Positions 26,685-35,479 of a stretch of DNA of 64,000 nt are shown here, in pieces. The notes beneath the pieces were generated by a model, which was given only the letters and a program-made list of their open reading frames with translations, did not search any database and was not told the origin of the DNA. The translations under genes were made by a program, and so were the position numbers. The DNA is from UBA3210 sp048359995 (GTDB lineage Bacteria; Bacillota_I; Bacilli_A; RFN20; CAG-449): contig DBGCPK010000008.1 in NCBI GenBank assembly GCA_048359995.1, positions 143,520-207,519 on the forward strand. The letters are read 5' to 3'. Positions within the stretch are counted from its first letter, which is position 1. Each line of letters begins with the position of its first letter.

Positions 26685-27878
26685 ATGAAAAAACGCAATC
26701 GCAAAAGGCTATTGATTTCTTTGTTCTTCCTTTTAACCGCCGTTTCCTGTGCGCCGAAACAAGCGGGTTCTTCCTCGGGCTCGAGTCTCTTTTACGAATC
26801 GGATTTCCCGCTTTCCGAAAATGCGGAATCTTCCTTCTTTTCGGAGACCGTCGATCCCGAAAATGCGAGACTGGAAGCGATTGAAAATCTAAACCGGATT
26901 TTCTCCTCGCTCGATTTGACGCTTTACGGCCATAACGGAAACCGCATAATTCAGAAGATATACGATGAAGAGATCGCCGCGATCGAAAATATGGACGACG
27001 ACAGCATTTTCTTGTACGATATTTCGTCGTTTTTATCGAAAATACAAGATATTCCTACTCTGTCAAATGCGAAAAAAACAGATCTGTTCATCTCCGAAGT
27101 ATTCAATATCGGCTACGACAAAGACCGGAATCCCGACGGAAACAATAACGACAAAGCGATCGAACTTTATAATCCGACGGACGTGTCGATCTCCTTATCG
27201 GATTACATTCTCGAATTGTACGGCAACGGATCGGATTCGATCAAAAGCGAAGACTATCGTATCCTCCTTCAAGGAACTCTCGATCCGCATACCGCCTATG
27301 TCATCGTCAACCAATACGCATCCGAAAAACTAAAACTGAAAGCCGATTGGATTTCTCCGGTTTATTTAGGCGCTAAATCTTCGGTGGCGCTCTATAAAAA
27401 CGGGACTTTGCTCGACGTTTTCGGAACGATCGGCGCCTCCTATTCTTCCAATGACGAATTCGCGATCGACGGAATCTCTTCCGCTTCGGAACTTCATAAT
27501 CTGATTCGGAAAGCGGGAGTCGTTTCATCCTACGAATTCATCGACAGTCAATGGAAAGTTTCCTTTGACGCAGATTATTCGACGCTTGGAACGCACGCGT
27601 TTTCCGAAGATGCTTTCAGCGCTTCGGAGGCGTTGAACGCGTTGGTTGAGTATTGGTTCGGAAAGGAAATCACCGGAAATATCGAACTCATTACAAACTA
27701 TCGGGGATATCGCTTTTCTTACGACTTCTATGGTTATTATTACGACGAAAACGGGCAAATGCTGATCGAACCCGATGACGGATTCGAATTGTGCTTTTCC
27801 CTCAGCGTACTCGACGAAGATGGACGGATCTTGGAAACGTCCTATGACGGCTATGTGATTTATCGGAAAGGAGTTTGA
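26685..27878 (+). CDS. Lipoprotein with lamin-tail domain
   Basis: A 397-residue surface lipoprotein. The start at 26685 begins a basic, hydrophobic signal ending in the lipobox AVSC, after which a Ser/Gly-rich linker follows. Around residues 135-245 FISEVFNIGYDKDRNPDGNNNDKAIELYNPT... matches the lamin-tail (LTD) fold found in secreted nucleases and surface proteins. The rest is unassigned. One base separates it from the phosphodiesterase gene, so they are co-expressed. Confidence 0.8.
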   Translation: MKKRNRKRLLISLFFLLTAVSCAPKQAGSSSGSSLFYESDFPLSENAESSFFSETVDPENARLEAIENLNRIFSSLDLTLYGHNGNRIIQKIYDEEIAAIENMDDDSIFLYDISSFLSKIQDIPTLSNAKKTDLFISEVFNIGYDKDRNPDGNNNDKAIELYNPTDVSISLSDYILELYGNGSDSIKSEDYRILLQGTLDPHTAYVIVNQYASEKLKLKADWISPVYLGAKSSVALYKNGTLLDVFGTIGASYSSNDEFAIDGISSASELHNLIRKAGVVSSYEFIDSQWKVSFDADYSTLGTHAFSEDAFSASEALNALVEYWFGKEITGNIELITNYRGYRFSYDFYGYYYDENGQMLIEPDDGFELCFSLSVLDEDGRILETSYDGYVIYRKGV

Positions 27879-27879
27879 T

Positions 27880-28983
27880 ATGAAACTTTATCGATTCGAC
27901 GAAAAAAACAATTTGGTTACCTTGTCCAATTCGCTGTTAAAGTATTTTACAGGAACGACTCGGAACGAAACCAATTTGCGATTAGACGAAATTCTAAACA
28001 AAAAGAAGTACGACAAAGTGGTTTTGATGCTGTTTGACGGAATGGGAACTTCGATGATCTCCAAGCACTTGAACAGGGACGACTTTCTTCGAAAACACAT
28101 CTCTTTCGAAACTTCTTCGGTTTTTCCTCCGACTACCGTCGCGGCGACAAACGCCTTGCTTTCCGCGCAATATCCCAATCAAAACGGTTATCTGGGCTGG
28201 CAGCAATATTTTAAAGCGCAGGACATCATCGTCGAAACTTTTACGAATGTCGAGCCTTTATCGCGCGTCAGAGTCAAAGGGCCTCTCTTGTCGGAAACGT
28301 ATTGTCCTTACGTTTCTATCGTCGATTATATTCGGGAAAACAGTTCGCTGGATTGCGATTCCCTCTATCCTTCTTCCATTCGCAAGGACGGAGCGAAAGA
28401 CTTCGATGATTTTTTTGCCCGTGCCGATCGATGGATGAGCAACCCGAATCCGCACTTCTATTACTGCTATTGGCCGGAACCGGACTCCCTCATCCACCGA
28501 TTCGGAACCGAACACTTCGCCGTACGGGAAAATATCCGGCGAATCAACCGAAAAGTACAATCGTTAGTCAAATCCCATCCCGACAATCTGGTCATCGTTT
28601 TGGCGGATCATTCTCTTGTGGACGGAAAATGCTTCGATATCTTCGAACATGAGGATTTCGCCTCCTGTCTGAAATCGATTCCTTCTTTGGATTCGCGGTC
28701 TGCTTTCTTTCACGTCAAAGAGAACTGCATCGACCTCTTTCCGGATCTCTTCCGAAAATACTACGGAGATTATTTTATCTTGAAATCCAAAGAAGAGATC
28801 GTCAAGGAAAAGATTTTCGGTTTCGGAGACAACCATCCTCTTTTTGAAGATTTTCTCGGCGATTTTATGGCCACTTCCGTTTCCGAATATGGTTTTTCAT
28901 TTCAAAAAGACGATTTAAAAGCGCATCACGCCGGTTCTTTGGAAGAAGAATTTCGGATCAGCGTGATGTTCTTCAACTCCTGA
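27880..28983 (+). CDS. Alkaline-phosphatase-superfamily phosphodiesterase (type I nucleotide pyrophosphatase-like)
   Basis: A 367-residue metal-dependent phosphoesterase. It shows LMLFDGMGTSM (first metal Asp), the nucleophile Thr region SVFPPTTVAATNALLSAQYP, WPEPDSLIHRFG and LADHSLVDG (metal Asp/His), and a late AHHAG histidine. The family cleaves phosphodiester or phosphonate bonds. No signal peptide is visible, though its partner gene encodes a lipoprotein. AAGGAG precedes the ATG. Confidence 0.84.
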   Translation: MKLYRFDEKNNLVTLSNSLLKYFTGTTRNETNLRLDEILNKKKYDKVVLMLFDGMGTSMISKHLNRDDFLRKHISFETSSVFPPTTVAATNALLSAQYPNQNGYLGWQQYFKAQDIIVETFTNVEPLSRVRVKGPLLSETYCPYVSIVDYIRENSSLDCDSLYPSSIRKDGAKDFDDFFARADRWMSNPNPHFYYCYWPEPDSLIHRFGTEHFAVRENIRRINRKVQSLVKSHPDNLVIVLADHSLVDGKCFDIFEHEDFASCLKSIPSLDSRSAFFHVKENCIDLFPDLFRKYYGDYFILKSKEEIVKEKIFGFGDNHPLFEDFLGDFMATSVSEYGFSFQKDDLKAHHAGSLEEEFRISVMFFNS

Positions 28984-29075
28984 TTCGCTTTTCCGTCGGG
29001 AGATTTCCTTCAAAAACTCATTTTGAGAGTTTAAAAAACTCCTCTTTCCGTTTATAATGGAAAGTGGTGATTCAA

Positions 29076-30713
29076 ATGTCTTATAAAGCGCTTTACAGGA
29101 CCTATCGTCCCAGCACTTTCGACGAAGTGTACGGGCAAAAACATATCGTGAAAACGCTGTCCAACGCGATCAAGGAAAACAAGATCGCGCACGCATATCT
29201 TTTCTGCGGCCCGAGAGGAACGGGCAAGACGTCGATGGCCCGCCTGTTCGCCAAAGCCCTGAACTGCCAAGAGGGATTCGGTCATCAATGCAACCGATGC
29301 GCGAATTGCCTTTCCATCGGCGAAGGAACTCACCCCGACGTTATCGAAATCGACGCGGCAAGCAATCGGGGAATCGACGATATCCGCGAGTTGATCAACA
29401 AAGTGAAATATGCGCCTATTCGAGGGCAATACAAAGTATACATCATCGATGAAGTGCACATGATGACATCGGAGGCGTTCAATGCGCTTTTGAAAACCTT
29501 AGAGGAACCGCCGTCCAACGTCGTCTTCATTTTGGCAACTACCGAACCTTTTAAACTGATGCCGACGATCCTTTCCCGCGTTCAGAGATACGATTTTTCC
29601 AAAGTCGGAGATAACGATATTCTTGCCAATTTAAAGCGCGTTTTGGAACAAGAAAAGATTTCTTACGAGGAAAACGCGTTGAAATTGATCGTTTCGCTTT
29701 CCGACGGAGGCGTCAGAGATTCCCTGTCTCTTCTGGATCAGGCTATCGCTTACTGCGGCGGCCGAATTCAGACCGACGAGGTTCAGGAACTCTTTTCCCT
29801 CTCTTCCTTCGACGATCGAATCGAACTTCTTCGCTTTATCGAATCGGGCGATATTCTGCATTGTTCGGAAAAACTCAACGATTTAATCGGCCGCGGTGTC
29901 GACATTCGCCGATTGACTTCCGACTTGATCGAAATCGCCAAAGACCTGTTGATCTATCAAACGACTAAGGACGCTTCGATTTTAAAGGTCGTCGACGAAT
30001 CGGTCGCGCAGGGATTTCAAATCAGCCGGGATCACCTCGACAGAATTCTCGACGTTCTCGTTGAAACTTCCGCGCAATTCCGTTTTGCCGGCAATCCTCA
30101 GTCTCTCTTCGAAGTCAGCCTGATCAAACTCGCTTCTTACTGCGTTTCGGACAAGGAGAGAAACGAAATCCCGAAAGAAGAAAAAGCCGTCGTCAAAGAA
30201 GAGAAAGTCGAAAAAGAAGTTCCGGCAAAATCCCATGAGCGGAAAACCGCGGAAAAAACCGCCGATCCGCCTGCCAAAAAGCAAAAATTCGATGTCGATT
30301 CGCCGAAAGAACAGGGTGAATCCTATTATTTAAGCGAAGAAGACACGATCAACTTGATGATGCAAGGAAACAAGAGCGAAAAAAACGAAGTATTGGAAAA
30401 ATGGAAAAACCTCGACGAATGGCTCGACGACGGCGAAATCGGAAAATACGCGAACGCATTGAAAAAATGCTCGCCGCGCATTATCAGCCGAAATATTATG
30501 GTTTTGGAAACGAACTTCGCTTCCGTGGCCAATTTAATACGGATTAAGGAAAATCAAAAGGGATTTTCTCAACTGATTCGGCGAATCACCGGAAAAGACT
30601 ATCTGGTGCTGGTGCTTACCGTACAGGAAAGTATCGAGAGAGTACAAAAATTCTCAAATTTGAGACAAGCCAACAAACTTCCGGAGATCTATCCGGTCGA
30701 CATACGCTATTAG
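29076..30713 (+). CDS. dnaX: DNA polymerase III tau (gamma/tau) subunit
   Basis: A 545-residue clamp-loader ATPase. The N-terminus ALYRTYRPSTFDEVYGQKHI is diagnostic, with Walker A GPRGTGKTSMAR, a four-cysteine zinc module (CNRCANC) and Walker B VYIIDEVHMM with sensor 1 ATTEP. A Lys/Glu-rich linker (about 375-430) leads to the tau-type C-terminal domain. I start at the ATG at 29076; the frame extends four codons to a GTG. TATAAT at 29053 marks a likely promoter. First gene of the dnaX-to-rsmI operon. Confidence 0.96.
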   Translation: MSYKALYRTYRPSTFDEVYGQKHIVKTLSNAIKENKIAHAYLFCGPRGTGKTSMARLFAKALNCQEGFGHQCNRCANCLSIGEGTHPDVIEIDAASNRGIDDIRELINKVKYAPIRGQYKVYIIDEVHMMTSEAFNALLKTLEEPPSNVVFILATTEPFKLMPTILSRVQRYDFSKVGDNDILANLKRVLEQEKISYEENALKLIVSLSDGGVRDSLSLLDQAIAYCGGRIQTDEVQELFSLSSFDDRIELLRFIESGDILHCSEKLNDLIGRGVDIRRLTSDLIEIAKDLLIYQTTKDASILKVVDESVAQGFQISRDHLDRILDVLVETSAQFRFAGNPQSLFEVSLIKLASYCVSDKERNEIPKEEKAVVKEEKVEKEVPAKSHERKTAEKTADPPAKKQKFDVDSPKEQGESYYLSEEDTINLMMQGNKSEKNEVLEKWKNLDEWLDDGEIGKYANALKKCSPRIISRNIMVLETNFASVANLIRIKENQKGFSQLIRRITGKDYLVLVLTVQESIERVQKFSNLRQANKLPEIYPVDIRY

Positions 30714-30723
30714 GAGGAAGACG

Positions 30724-31026
30724 ATGAATATCAATTTACTGATGCAACAGGCGCAAAAAATGCAGAAAGAAATGGCGAAAGCCCAAAAAGAACTGAATGA
30801 AAAACTTTTTGAACTGGATTCTTCCGGAGGCGCGGTTCATCTTTCCGTCTACGGAAACCGCAAAATCGAGAAAATCACCATCGATCCGGACGCGATCGAT
30901 CCGGAAGAAAAGGAAATGCTCGAAGATATGATCCGTCTTGCCGTCAACGAAGCCAACGAGTTGATCGACGCAGAAAACGAAAAAATTCAAGCAAAGATGA
31001 CAAACGGAATGAGAATGCCTTTCTGA
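30724..31026 (+). CDS. ybaB: YbaB/EbfC nucleoid-associated protein
   Basis: A 100-residue dimeric DNA-binding protein. It has the family's N-terminal coiled helix (LMQQAQKMQKEMAKAQKEL), central sheet (VHLSVYGNRKIEKITIDP) and MTNGMRMPF tail. Its place between dnaX and recR is conserved in Bacillota. AGGAGG precedes the ATG. Confidence 0.95.
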   Translation: MNINLLMQQAQKMQKEMAKAQKELNEKLFELDSSGGAVHLSVYGNRKIEKITIDPDAIDPEEKEMLEDMIRLAVNEANELIDAENEKIQAKMTNGMRMPF

Positions 31027-31027
31027 T

Positions 31028-31645
31028 ATGGAACAATTCGAAACGATCACCAAATTGATCAACAGTTTGAGAAAACTTCCCGGCGTCGGCGTCAAGTCTG
31101 CCGAAAGAATGGCCTATCAGATTTTGGAAATGAAAGAAGAGACGATCGGTGAAATGATCGAGGCTTTCGCCGGAGTAAAAAGCATCAGCACCTGCCCGAT
31201 CTGCCATTCTTATGCCGAAAATCATATCTGCCCTTTCTGTTCCGACGTCGACCGCGACGAACATTTGCTGGTTGTCGTCAGTTATTTCAAAGATGCCCTT
31301 GCCTTCGAAAAACTGAGATCTTATCACGGTTTATATCACATCCTCAACGGTTCGCTGAATCCTTCCAAAGGAATCGGAATACAGGATATTCACATCGACA
31401 GCCTGCTGAAAAGGGTCGAGCAGGGAACCCTCCGCGAGGTCATTTTGGCGACCGATCCGACGATCGAAGGAGAAACCACCGCACTTTTTCTGTCCAAAAT
31501 CCTGTCTTCCTATCCCGTTACGGTCTCTCGTCTGGCTTACGGGTTGCCGATGGGCGCGCAACTCGATTATGCCGACGAATTGACGTTGAGCCGCGCGCTC
31601 GAAGGAAGAAACGTGTTGAAAAAAGAAAGTGAAAAAGAGGAATAG
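31028..31645 (+). CDS. recR: Recombination mediator RecR
   Basis: A 205-residue RecR with the N-terminal helix-hairpin-helix (LRKLPGVGVKSAERMAY), four-cysteine zinc finger (CPICHSYAENHICPFC), the Toprim domain (ATDPTIEGETTALFL) and C-terminal LPMGAQLDYADELTL. It acts with RecO/RecF to load RecA at gaps. It starts one base after the ybaB stop. Confidence 0.97.
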   Translation: MEQFETITKLINSLRKLPGVGVKSAERMAYQILEMKEETIGEMIEAFAGVKSISTCPICHSYAENHICPFCSDVDRDEHLLVVVSYFKDALAFEKLRSYHGLYHILNGSLNPSKGIGIQDIHIDSLLKRVEQGTLREVILATDPTIEGETTALFLSKILSSYPVTVSRLAYGLPMGAQLDYADELTLSRALEGRNVLKKESEKEE

Positions 31646-31649
31646 AATT

Positions 31650-32276
31650 ATGTCGTTATTCGTAACTATCGAAGGTCCCGAAGGAAGCGGAAAAACTTCG
31701 GCTATGCGGATTGTCAAAGAGAAACTCGAAAATGTCGGTTATTCCGTCGTGACGACTCGCGAACCGGGAGGCACCGAGATCGGAGAACAAATACGGAACG
31801 TGATACTCGATCCGAAAAACACCGAAATGGATTCCCGCACCGAAGCCCTGCTGTACGCGGCAAGCCGGAGACAGCACTTAATCGAAAAAATATGGCCGAG
31901 TCTAAAAGAAGGAAAGATCGTATTCTGCGACCGTTATCTGGATTCGTCTTTGGCCTATCAAGGCATCGCACGAGGTTTGGGCGTAGAACAGATTCTCGAA
32001 GTCAATTCCTATGCGACGGAAGGAACTTTTCCCGATTTGACCGTGCTGTTCGACATCGATCCTCTGCTTGGATTGGAAAGAATCAACAAAAACAAAAACC
32101 GCGAAGTCAACCGTCTCGACATGGAAAAGATTTCTTTTCACAAACAAGTCAGAAACGGTTATTTGGAGTTGAGCCGTCGGTTTCCCGACCGTTACTTTGT
32201 GGTAGACGCTTCCCTCCCTTTGGAGGAAGTATCCTCCGTCGTTTTCGAAAAGATCACGGAAATGCTGAGGCGATGA
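31650..32276 (+). CDS. tmk: Thymidylate kinase
   Basis: A 208-residue dTMP kinase producing dTDP, working with ThyA in the same genome. P-loop GPEGSGKTSAMR, DR(Y) motif FCDRYLDSSLAYQG and the lid arginines are visible. I start at the ATG at 31650, four bases after recR with GAGG upstream; the longer frame overlaps recR. Confidence 0.96.
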   Translation: MSLFVTIEGPEGSGKTSAMRIVKEKLENVGYSVVTTREPGGTEIGEQIRNVILDPKNTEMDSRTEALLYAASRRQHLIEKIWPSLKEGKIVFCDRYLDSSLAYQGIARGLGVEQILEVNSYATEGTFPDLTVLFDIDPLLGLERINKNKNREVNRLDMEKISFHKQVRNGYLELSRRFPDRYFVVDASLPLEEVSSVVFEKITEMLRR

Positions 32277-32277
32277 A

Positions 32278-33273
32278 ATGAATTTCAAAGCGTATCTGGA
32301 AAAACAGCAGCCTCTCGTCTTCCGAATCTTTTCCAACGTCGTAAAGAACGAACGAATCGCTCAGACCTATTTGATCAAAGGAAACGAAGGCGCGCCGGTA
32401 CTGGAAACGGCAACATTTTTGGCTAAATCGCTGATTTGCGAAAATGCGACTCCTTTGGCTTGTTCTTCCTGTCCGAACTGCCTTCGCTTCGAAGAAGGAA
32501 ATTACTCCGACTTTATGCTTTTGGACGGAGAAAAGCGGACGTTAAAAGTTTCCGATATCGAAGAATTGCAGGTTTTTTTGTCTTCCTCCTGCATGGAACG
32601 AAGCGGGAAAAAGATTTACATCATTCACTGTTTGGAGAATTCCAACAAAGAAACGCTGAACGCTTTGCTGAAAACGCTGGAAGAACCCTACGAGAATGTG
32701 TACGCATTCATCACCACGCGGAATGAATCGCGACTTTTGCCGACGATCCTCTCTCGATGCCAGATTCTCAATCTCCTTCCTGCCGAGAAAGAGACTTTGC
32801 TCAAAGAACTGACGGAAAAAGGGATTTCTATCGACGATGCTCAGATACTTTCTTCGCTTTACAATCATTCCGAAACCATTCTCCATACGCTGGAAGACGA
32901 AACGTATAAGGTTGCCAAAGAATGCTTGTCCGACGCGCTCGACGCGCTCGACGAATCGCTTTATAAGGGTTTGTTTTACGCGCAAAACGAGTTGATTTCG
33001 AGAATCAAAACGAAAGAACAGGCACGCCTTTTCATCGATCTTCTCTCGTTGGCTTTCAAAGATATTCTCTACATTCGAAACGGACAGAAGGTCACTTTGG
33101 AAATTTATTCCGGAATTTTGAGCCGATTGGCGGAAAATATCGGTTCCGTCGATAAAATCTATTCGGAAATTATGCTTGCGCGTGGTAAAATTGAATCAAA
33201 CGTTTCGATTAGTCTTTTATTGGAACATCTTTTTATTTCGATAGTCAAAGGAGGTATTACCGATGGGAAATAA
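32278..33273 (+). CDS. holB: DNA polymerase III delta-prime subunit
   Basis: A 331-residue clamp-loader subunit. It has a degenerate ATP site (no canonical P-loop), four cysteines (CSSCPNC plus an upstream Cys) and the sensor-type SRC motif (ILSRCQILNL). It partners with DnaX. It begins one base after the tmk stop and overlaps ricT by 11 bp. Confidence 0.92.
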   Translation: MNFKAYLEKQQPLVFRIFSNVVKNERIAQTYLIKGNEGAPVLETATFLAKSLICENATPLACSSCPNCLRFEEGNYSDFMLLDGEKRTLKVSDIEELQVFLSSSCMERSGKKIYIIHCLENSNKETLNALLKTLEEPYENVYAFITTRNESRLLPTILSRCQILNLLPAEKETLLKELTEKGISIDDAQILSSLYNHSETILHTLEDETYKVAKECLSDALDALDESLYKGLFYAQNELISRIKTKEQARLFIDLLSLAFKDILYIRNGQKVTLEIYSGILSRLAENIGSVDKIYSEIMLARGKIESNVSISLLLEHLFISIVKGGITDGK

Positions 33274-34108
33274 AGAAATCAAATTATTGGCGGTTACCCT
33301 GCTTTCGATGGGAAAAACCTTTTATTTTCGCATTGGAAACGAAGATTACAAGAAAGGGGATTTGGTCATATGCGAAACGACGAGAGGAATCGAAATCGGA
33401 AAAGTCGCTTCGGATCCGATCGAAAAGACGACGCTTTCCGATGAGGAATATCCGCCCGTTCTTCGCAAGGGGGACGACACCGATTACCGTATTCATCGGC
33501 AGAATCTGTTAAAAGGAGAACAGGCCATCCGCATCGCGCAGGAAAAAGCCGACCGCTTGAACCTCGACATGAAAGTCATCGCCGCCGAATATATGTTCGA
33601 CTGCACCAAAGTCATCATCTACTATTTGGCGGAATCCCGCGTCGATTTTCGCGAACTGTTGAAAGAACTTGCCGCTCAGTTTCATTGTCGAATCGAACTT
33701 CGCCAGATCGGTTCGCGCGATAAAGCCAAAATGATCGGCGGAATCGGCGTCTGCGGTCTTCAACTTTGCTGCGCCACCTTTCTCAACGAATTCGACGGCA
33801 TTACCATCACAATGGCCAAAAATCAAATGCTCGCTTTGAATATTCCGAAACTTTCCGGACAATGCGGCAAACTGATGTGTTGTCTCAAATACGAAAACGA
33901 CACGTATACCGACCTTCAAAAAGATCTTCCGAGAGTCGGGACGAAAGTTTCCTATGACGGCTTGATTTACCGCATTGCGTCGATCAACGTCATCACCCGC
34001 GTCGTCCGTCTCGAAAATAAAAACAGCGCGGTGAATGTCGATTACGACGCCATCAAAGATTCGGTTGTCAGCAAGGATACGCCTTTAAGCGGAGGCAAGG
34101 AAAACTGA
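33263..34108 (+). CDS. ricT: PSP1/RicT (YaaT) family protein
   Basis: A 281-residue PSP1-domain protein with the conserved cysteine clusters CGLQLCC and QCGKLMCCLKYE that hold iron-sulfur clusters in the B. subtilis RicAFT complex, where it assists RNase Y in mRNA maturation. The position between holB and rsmI matches B. subtilis yaaT. AAGGAGG lies upstream within holB. Confidence 0.93.
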   Translation: MGNKEIKLLAVTLLSMGKTFYFRIGNEDYKKGDLVICETTRGIEIGKVASDPIEKTTLSDEEYPPVLRKGDDTDYRIHRQNLLKGEQAIRIAQEKADRLNLDMKVIAAEYMFDCTKVIIYYLAESRVDFRELLKELAAQFHCRIELRQIGSRDKAKMIGGIGVCGLQLCCATFLNEFDGITITMAKNQMLALNIPKLSGQCGKLMCCLKYENDTYTDLQKDLPRVGTKVSYDGLIYRIASINVITRVVRLENKNSAVNVDYDAIKDSVVSKDTPLSGGKEN

Positions 34109-34965
34109 TGCAGCGAATCCGATCAAACTTCGAGGAGGCCGTTCTCTTCGTCGTCGCTACGCCGATCGGCAACCTTTCCGAACTTTCTCCTCGCGCCGTC
34201 GAGGTTTTGAAAAGCGTCGACTTCATTTGCAGCGAAGATACCCGAACGACATCGCTTTTGTTGAAACAATTCGGCATCGAAAAACCGTTTCTCTCCTGTC
34301 ATCAGCACAACGAACAGGAGGCAAGCGAAAAAATCATATCGATGTTGAAACAAAACAAAAAAGCGGCCTTGACCAGCGACGCGGGTTACCCGGGGATCTC
34401 CGATCCCGGTGCAATTCTCATTCGCCATTGCATCGAAAACGATATTGCCGTTTCCGTCGTCAACGGCGCCAACGCGTTGATTCCCGCCTTGATCGGCTCG
34501 GGATTATGCGCCGATCATTTTTATTTTCACGGATTTCTTCCCGGGAACGAAAGCGAAAGAATTCGGGAAATCGAACGATTAAAGGACAAATCGGAGACGA
34601 TGATCTTTTATGAAGCGCCGCATCGCATTGCCCTGACGATGAAAAATCTTCTTCAAGTACTCGGAGAAAGAAAAGTTTGCATCGCCCGCGAAATCACCAA
34701 AATCTACGAAGAATATCTTCGCGGTTTTTTAAGCGAATTTGCCGATTTCGATTTTTCCTCCATAAAGGGAGAGATGGTGATCGTCATCGAGGGAAACACG
34801 AATTCTCCTACCCTTACAGACGAAGATATTCTCTCTCTTCTGAGACAGGAGATCGAAGCGGGAATGCGCGTCAGCGATGCCGTAAAGAAGATCAGCGAAA
34901 CCTATTCGCTTAGAAAAAACCGCGTTTATCCGCTGGCGATGAAATTAAATAAAAATGATTTTTGA
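34108..34965 (+). CDS. rsmI: 16S rRNA 2'-O-ribose C1402 methyltransferase
   Basis: A 285-residue SAM-dependent methyltransferase. Hallmarks are VVATPIGNLSELSPRAVEVL, CSEDTRTT, LTSDAGYPGISDPG and the C-terminal short-helix domain. Its start codon shares one base with the ricT stop (TGATG). The yabA and yazA genes found between these two in B. subtilis are missing here. Last gene of the operon. Confidence 0.95.
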   Translation: MQRIRSNFEEAVLFVVATPIGNLSELSPRAVEVLKSVDFICSEDTRTTSLLLKQFGIEKPFLSCHQHNEQEASEKIISMLKQNKKAALTSDAGYPGISDPGAILIRHCIENDIAVSVVNGANALIPALIGSGLCADHFYFHGFLPGNESERIREIERLKDKSETMIFYEAPHRIALTMKNLLQVLGERKVCIAREITKIYEEYLRGFLSEFADFDFSSIKGEMVIVIEGNTNSPTLTDEDILSLLRQEIEAGMRVSDAVKKISETYSLRKNRVYPLAMKLNKNDF

Positions 34966-35031
34966 TCCCGAAAAGTTTTTTGAAAATTTACATAAAAATT
35001 TCATTAACCGAAATTCAAGGGGGATTTGTGA

Positions 35032-35155
35032 ATGTGTCTTATTTGCGAAAGAATCAAAATGATCGAAAATGGAACGAATCCGTATTTTGTCAAAGAATTG
35101 TCAACCGGATACGTTGTATTAGGCGATCATCAGCATTTCAAGGGTTATACCTTAA
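35032..35155 (+). pseudogene. N-terminal fragment of a HIT-family protein gene
   Basis: The first 41 codons after a good AAGGGGG site read MCLICERIKMIENGTNPYFV... to HFKGYTL, which matches the N-terminus of HIT-like (histidine triad) hydrolases with their CxxC. Beyond about 35155 the frame changes character and runs antisense through an XRE gene. The HxHxH triad is absent. A matching C-terminal fragment lies 1.75 kb downstream, so the gene was split by replacement of its middle. Confidence 0.75.
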
Positions 35156-35450
35156 ATTTATTGATGACGATTTGCTTGATTTCGGGATTCAAATGTTTTA
35201 ATACCGATGCCAAAACTTTTGAGTCGTTCAAGTCAAGCGATTCATCGAGTAAAGCATCAAACGACACGTCAAGAACGCTTGCCAAATCCCTAATATTATC
35301 AAGTTTTGGTTCGGACTTTCCGTTCTCTCAATCGGAAACGGATTGTCTGCTTATTCCGTCTTTACTTACACGCGAAAGATTATAACCCAAGCTCTCTTGT
35401 GAATAGCCGCGTGATTTTCTTAAAATTCTTATCTTATCAGACAGTTCCAT
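35145..35450 (-). pseudogene. XRE-family helix-turn-helix regulator, interrupted by a nonsense codon
   Basis: From an ATG at 35450 with GGAGG upstream, the minus strand reads MELSDKIRILRKSRGYSQE and on through a complete XRE domain to a TAA at 35145. One codon is TGA (35328-35330) exactly where the conserved W of VSDWENGKSEPKLDNI belongs, a TGG-to-TGA change. Downstream ATG/TTG restarts could not supply the HTH. The C-terminal part (DALLDESLDLNDSKVL...) is typical for this group. It lies 29 bases after the ATPase gene and looks like its operon partner. Confidence 0.8.
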
Positions 35451-35479
35451 AAAAGTCCTCCTTTGCGCCTATTGGGAGT

